Positions 6,028 to 6,106 of a stretch of DNA of 6,106 nucleotides are shown one piece after another; the stretch's first letter is position 1, and every line of letters starts with the position of its first letter. Both the position numbers and the translations under genes were made by a program. Under the pieces are notes generated by a model that saw only the letters and a program-made list of their open reading frames with translations, did no database searches and was not told where the DNA came from. Source of the DNA: Pelagibius sp036570545 (lineage in GTDB: Bacteria; Pseudomonadota; Alphaproteobacteria; Kiloniellales; Kiloniellaceae); assembly GCA_036570545.1 (NCBI GenBank), contig DATCXZ010000048.1, forward strand, positions 1 through 6,106. Direction: 5' to 3'.

Positions 6028-6106
6028 GACCGCGCGCAAGCCGGCGCCGGCGCTGGACAGCATCCTCGCCGAGGCGCGCGCCTGCCGGCTCTGCGCAGCG
6101 CACCTG
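6017..6106 (+). CDS. N-terminus of probable uracil-DNA glycosylase superfamily protein, cut by window end
   Basis: Only the first 30 codons are present: a basic, Pro/Ala-rich opening (MAGRTARKPAPALDS) followed by ILAEARACRLCAAHL. The pattern LLAEIRACRxCAAHLP is the recognisable opening of a UDG-superfamily protein group common in proteobacteria, which continues with a PLGPRP segment and a glycosylase core; that part lies outside the window. The CxxC in this family resembles the Fe-S cysteine arrangement of family 4/5 glycosylases, but with two cysteines visible no cluster can be claimed. The ATG lies inside the sirtuin gene in another frame (11-nt overlap), with a GAGCGGG some 8-14 nt upstream, so the two are probably translated from one mRNA. 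The presumed role is removal of uracil or related damaged bases from DNA. Assignment rests on a short segment. Confidence 0.6.
   Translation, partial: MAGRTARKPAPALDSILAEARACRLCAAHL

Noticed and set aside
5239..6063. A 274-codon open frame on the minus strand opposite the sirtuin.
   Set aside because: Antisense to an unmistakable sirtuin, with no motif of its own.

Overview
The window is a compact stretch of GC-rich (clearly above 60% by eye) bacterial chromosome. It holds seven protein-coding genes, two of them cut by the window ends. Almost every gene is a conserved single-domain housekeeping or repair enzyme, and gene gaps are short or absent. Composition, the gene set (FIST, Tas-type reductase, ThpR, fructosamine-kinase-like kinase, LMW phosphatase, class III sirtuin, UDG-like protein) and sequence style suggest an alphaproteobacterium, possibly of the Rhodospirillales/Azospirillum kind. 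That placement is inference only. No mobile element, CRISPR array, tRNA or rRNA is visible.

Left part (1-2818, plus strand): the C-terminal ~95% of a FIST-domain sensory protein, then a Tas-type aldo/keto reductase, then ThpR, an RNA 2',3'-cyclic phosphodiesterase. They are co-oriented with gaps of 76 and 61 nt. ThpR runs convergently into the next block with only 10 nt between the stop codons.

Middle part (5186 down to 2829, minus strand): a three-gene operon-like block. Its order is low-molecular-weight (LMW) tyrosine phosphatase family protein, fructosamine/ribulosamine-3-kinase family protein, DMT/EamA transporter. The phosphatase stop overlaps an ATG, and the kinase and transporter are 9 nt apart. 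The phosphatase-kinase junction is built from four tandem ~13-bp units, each carrying an ATG and arranged as a chain of ATGA stop-start overlaps. The phosphatase-kinase pairing has a good biochemical rationale. The kinase removes sugar adducts (Amadori products) from amines by 3-phosphorylation. A mammalian LMW phosphatase is known to remove the 5-phosphate of ribulosamine-5-phosphate adducts, so together the two can form a deglycation pathway.

Right part (5311-6106, plus strand): divergently from that operon, across a 124-bp gap with an AT-rich patch and dyad symmetries, lie a class III CobB-type sirtuin (lysine deacylase) and, overlapping it by 11 nt, the first 30 codons of a probable uracil-DNA-glycosylase superfamily protein. 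Taken together, the 2829-6106 region looks like a damage-repair neighbourhood: removal of sugar adducts and acyl groups from lysines, and probably base repair. The genes are individually known; the possible novelty lies in their arrangement and in the repeated start region.
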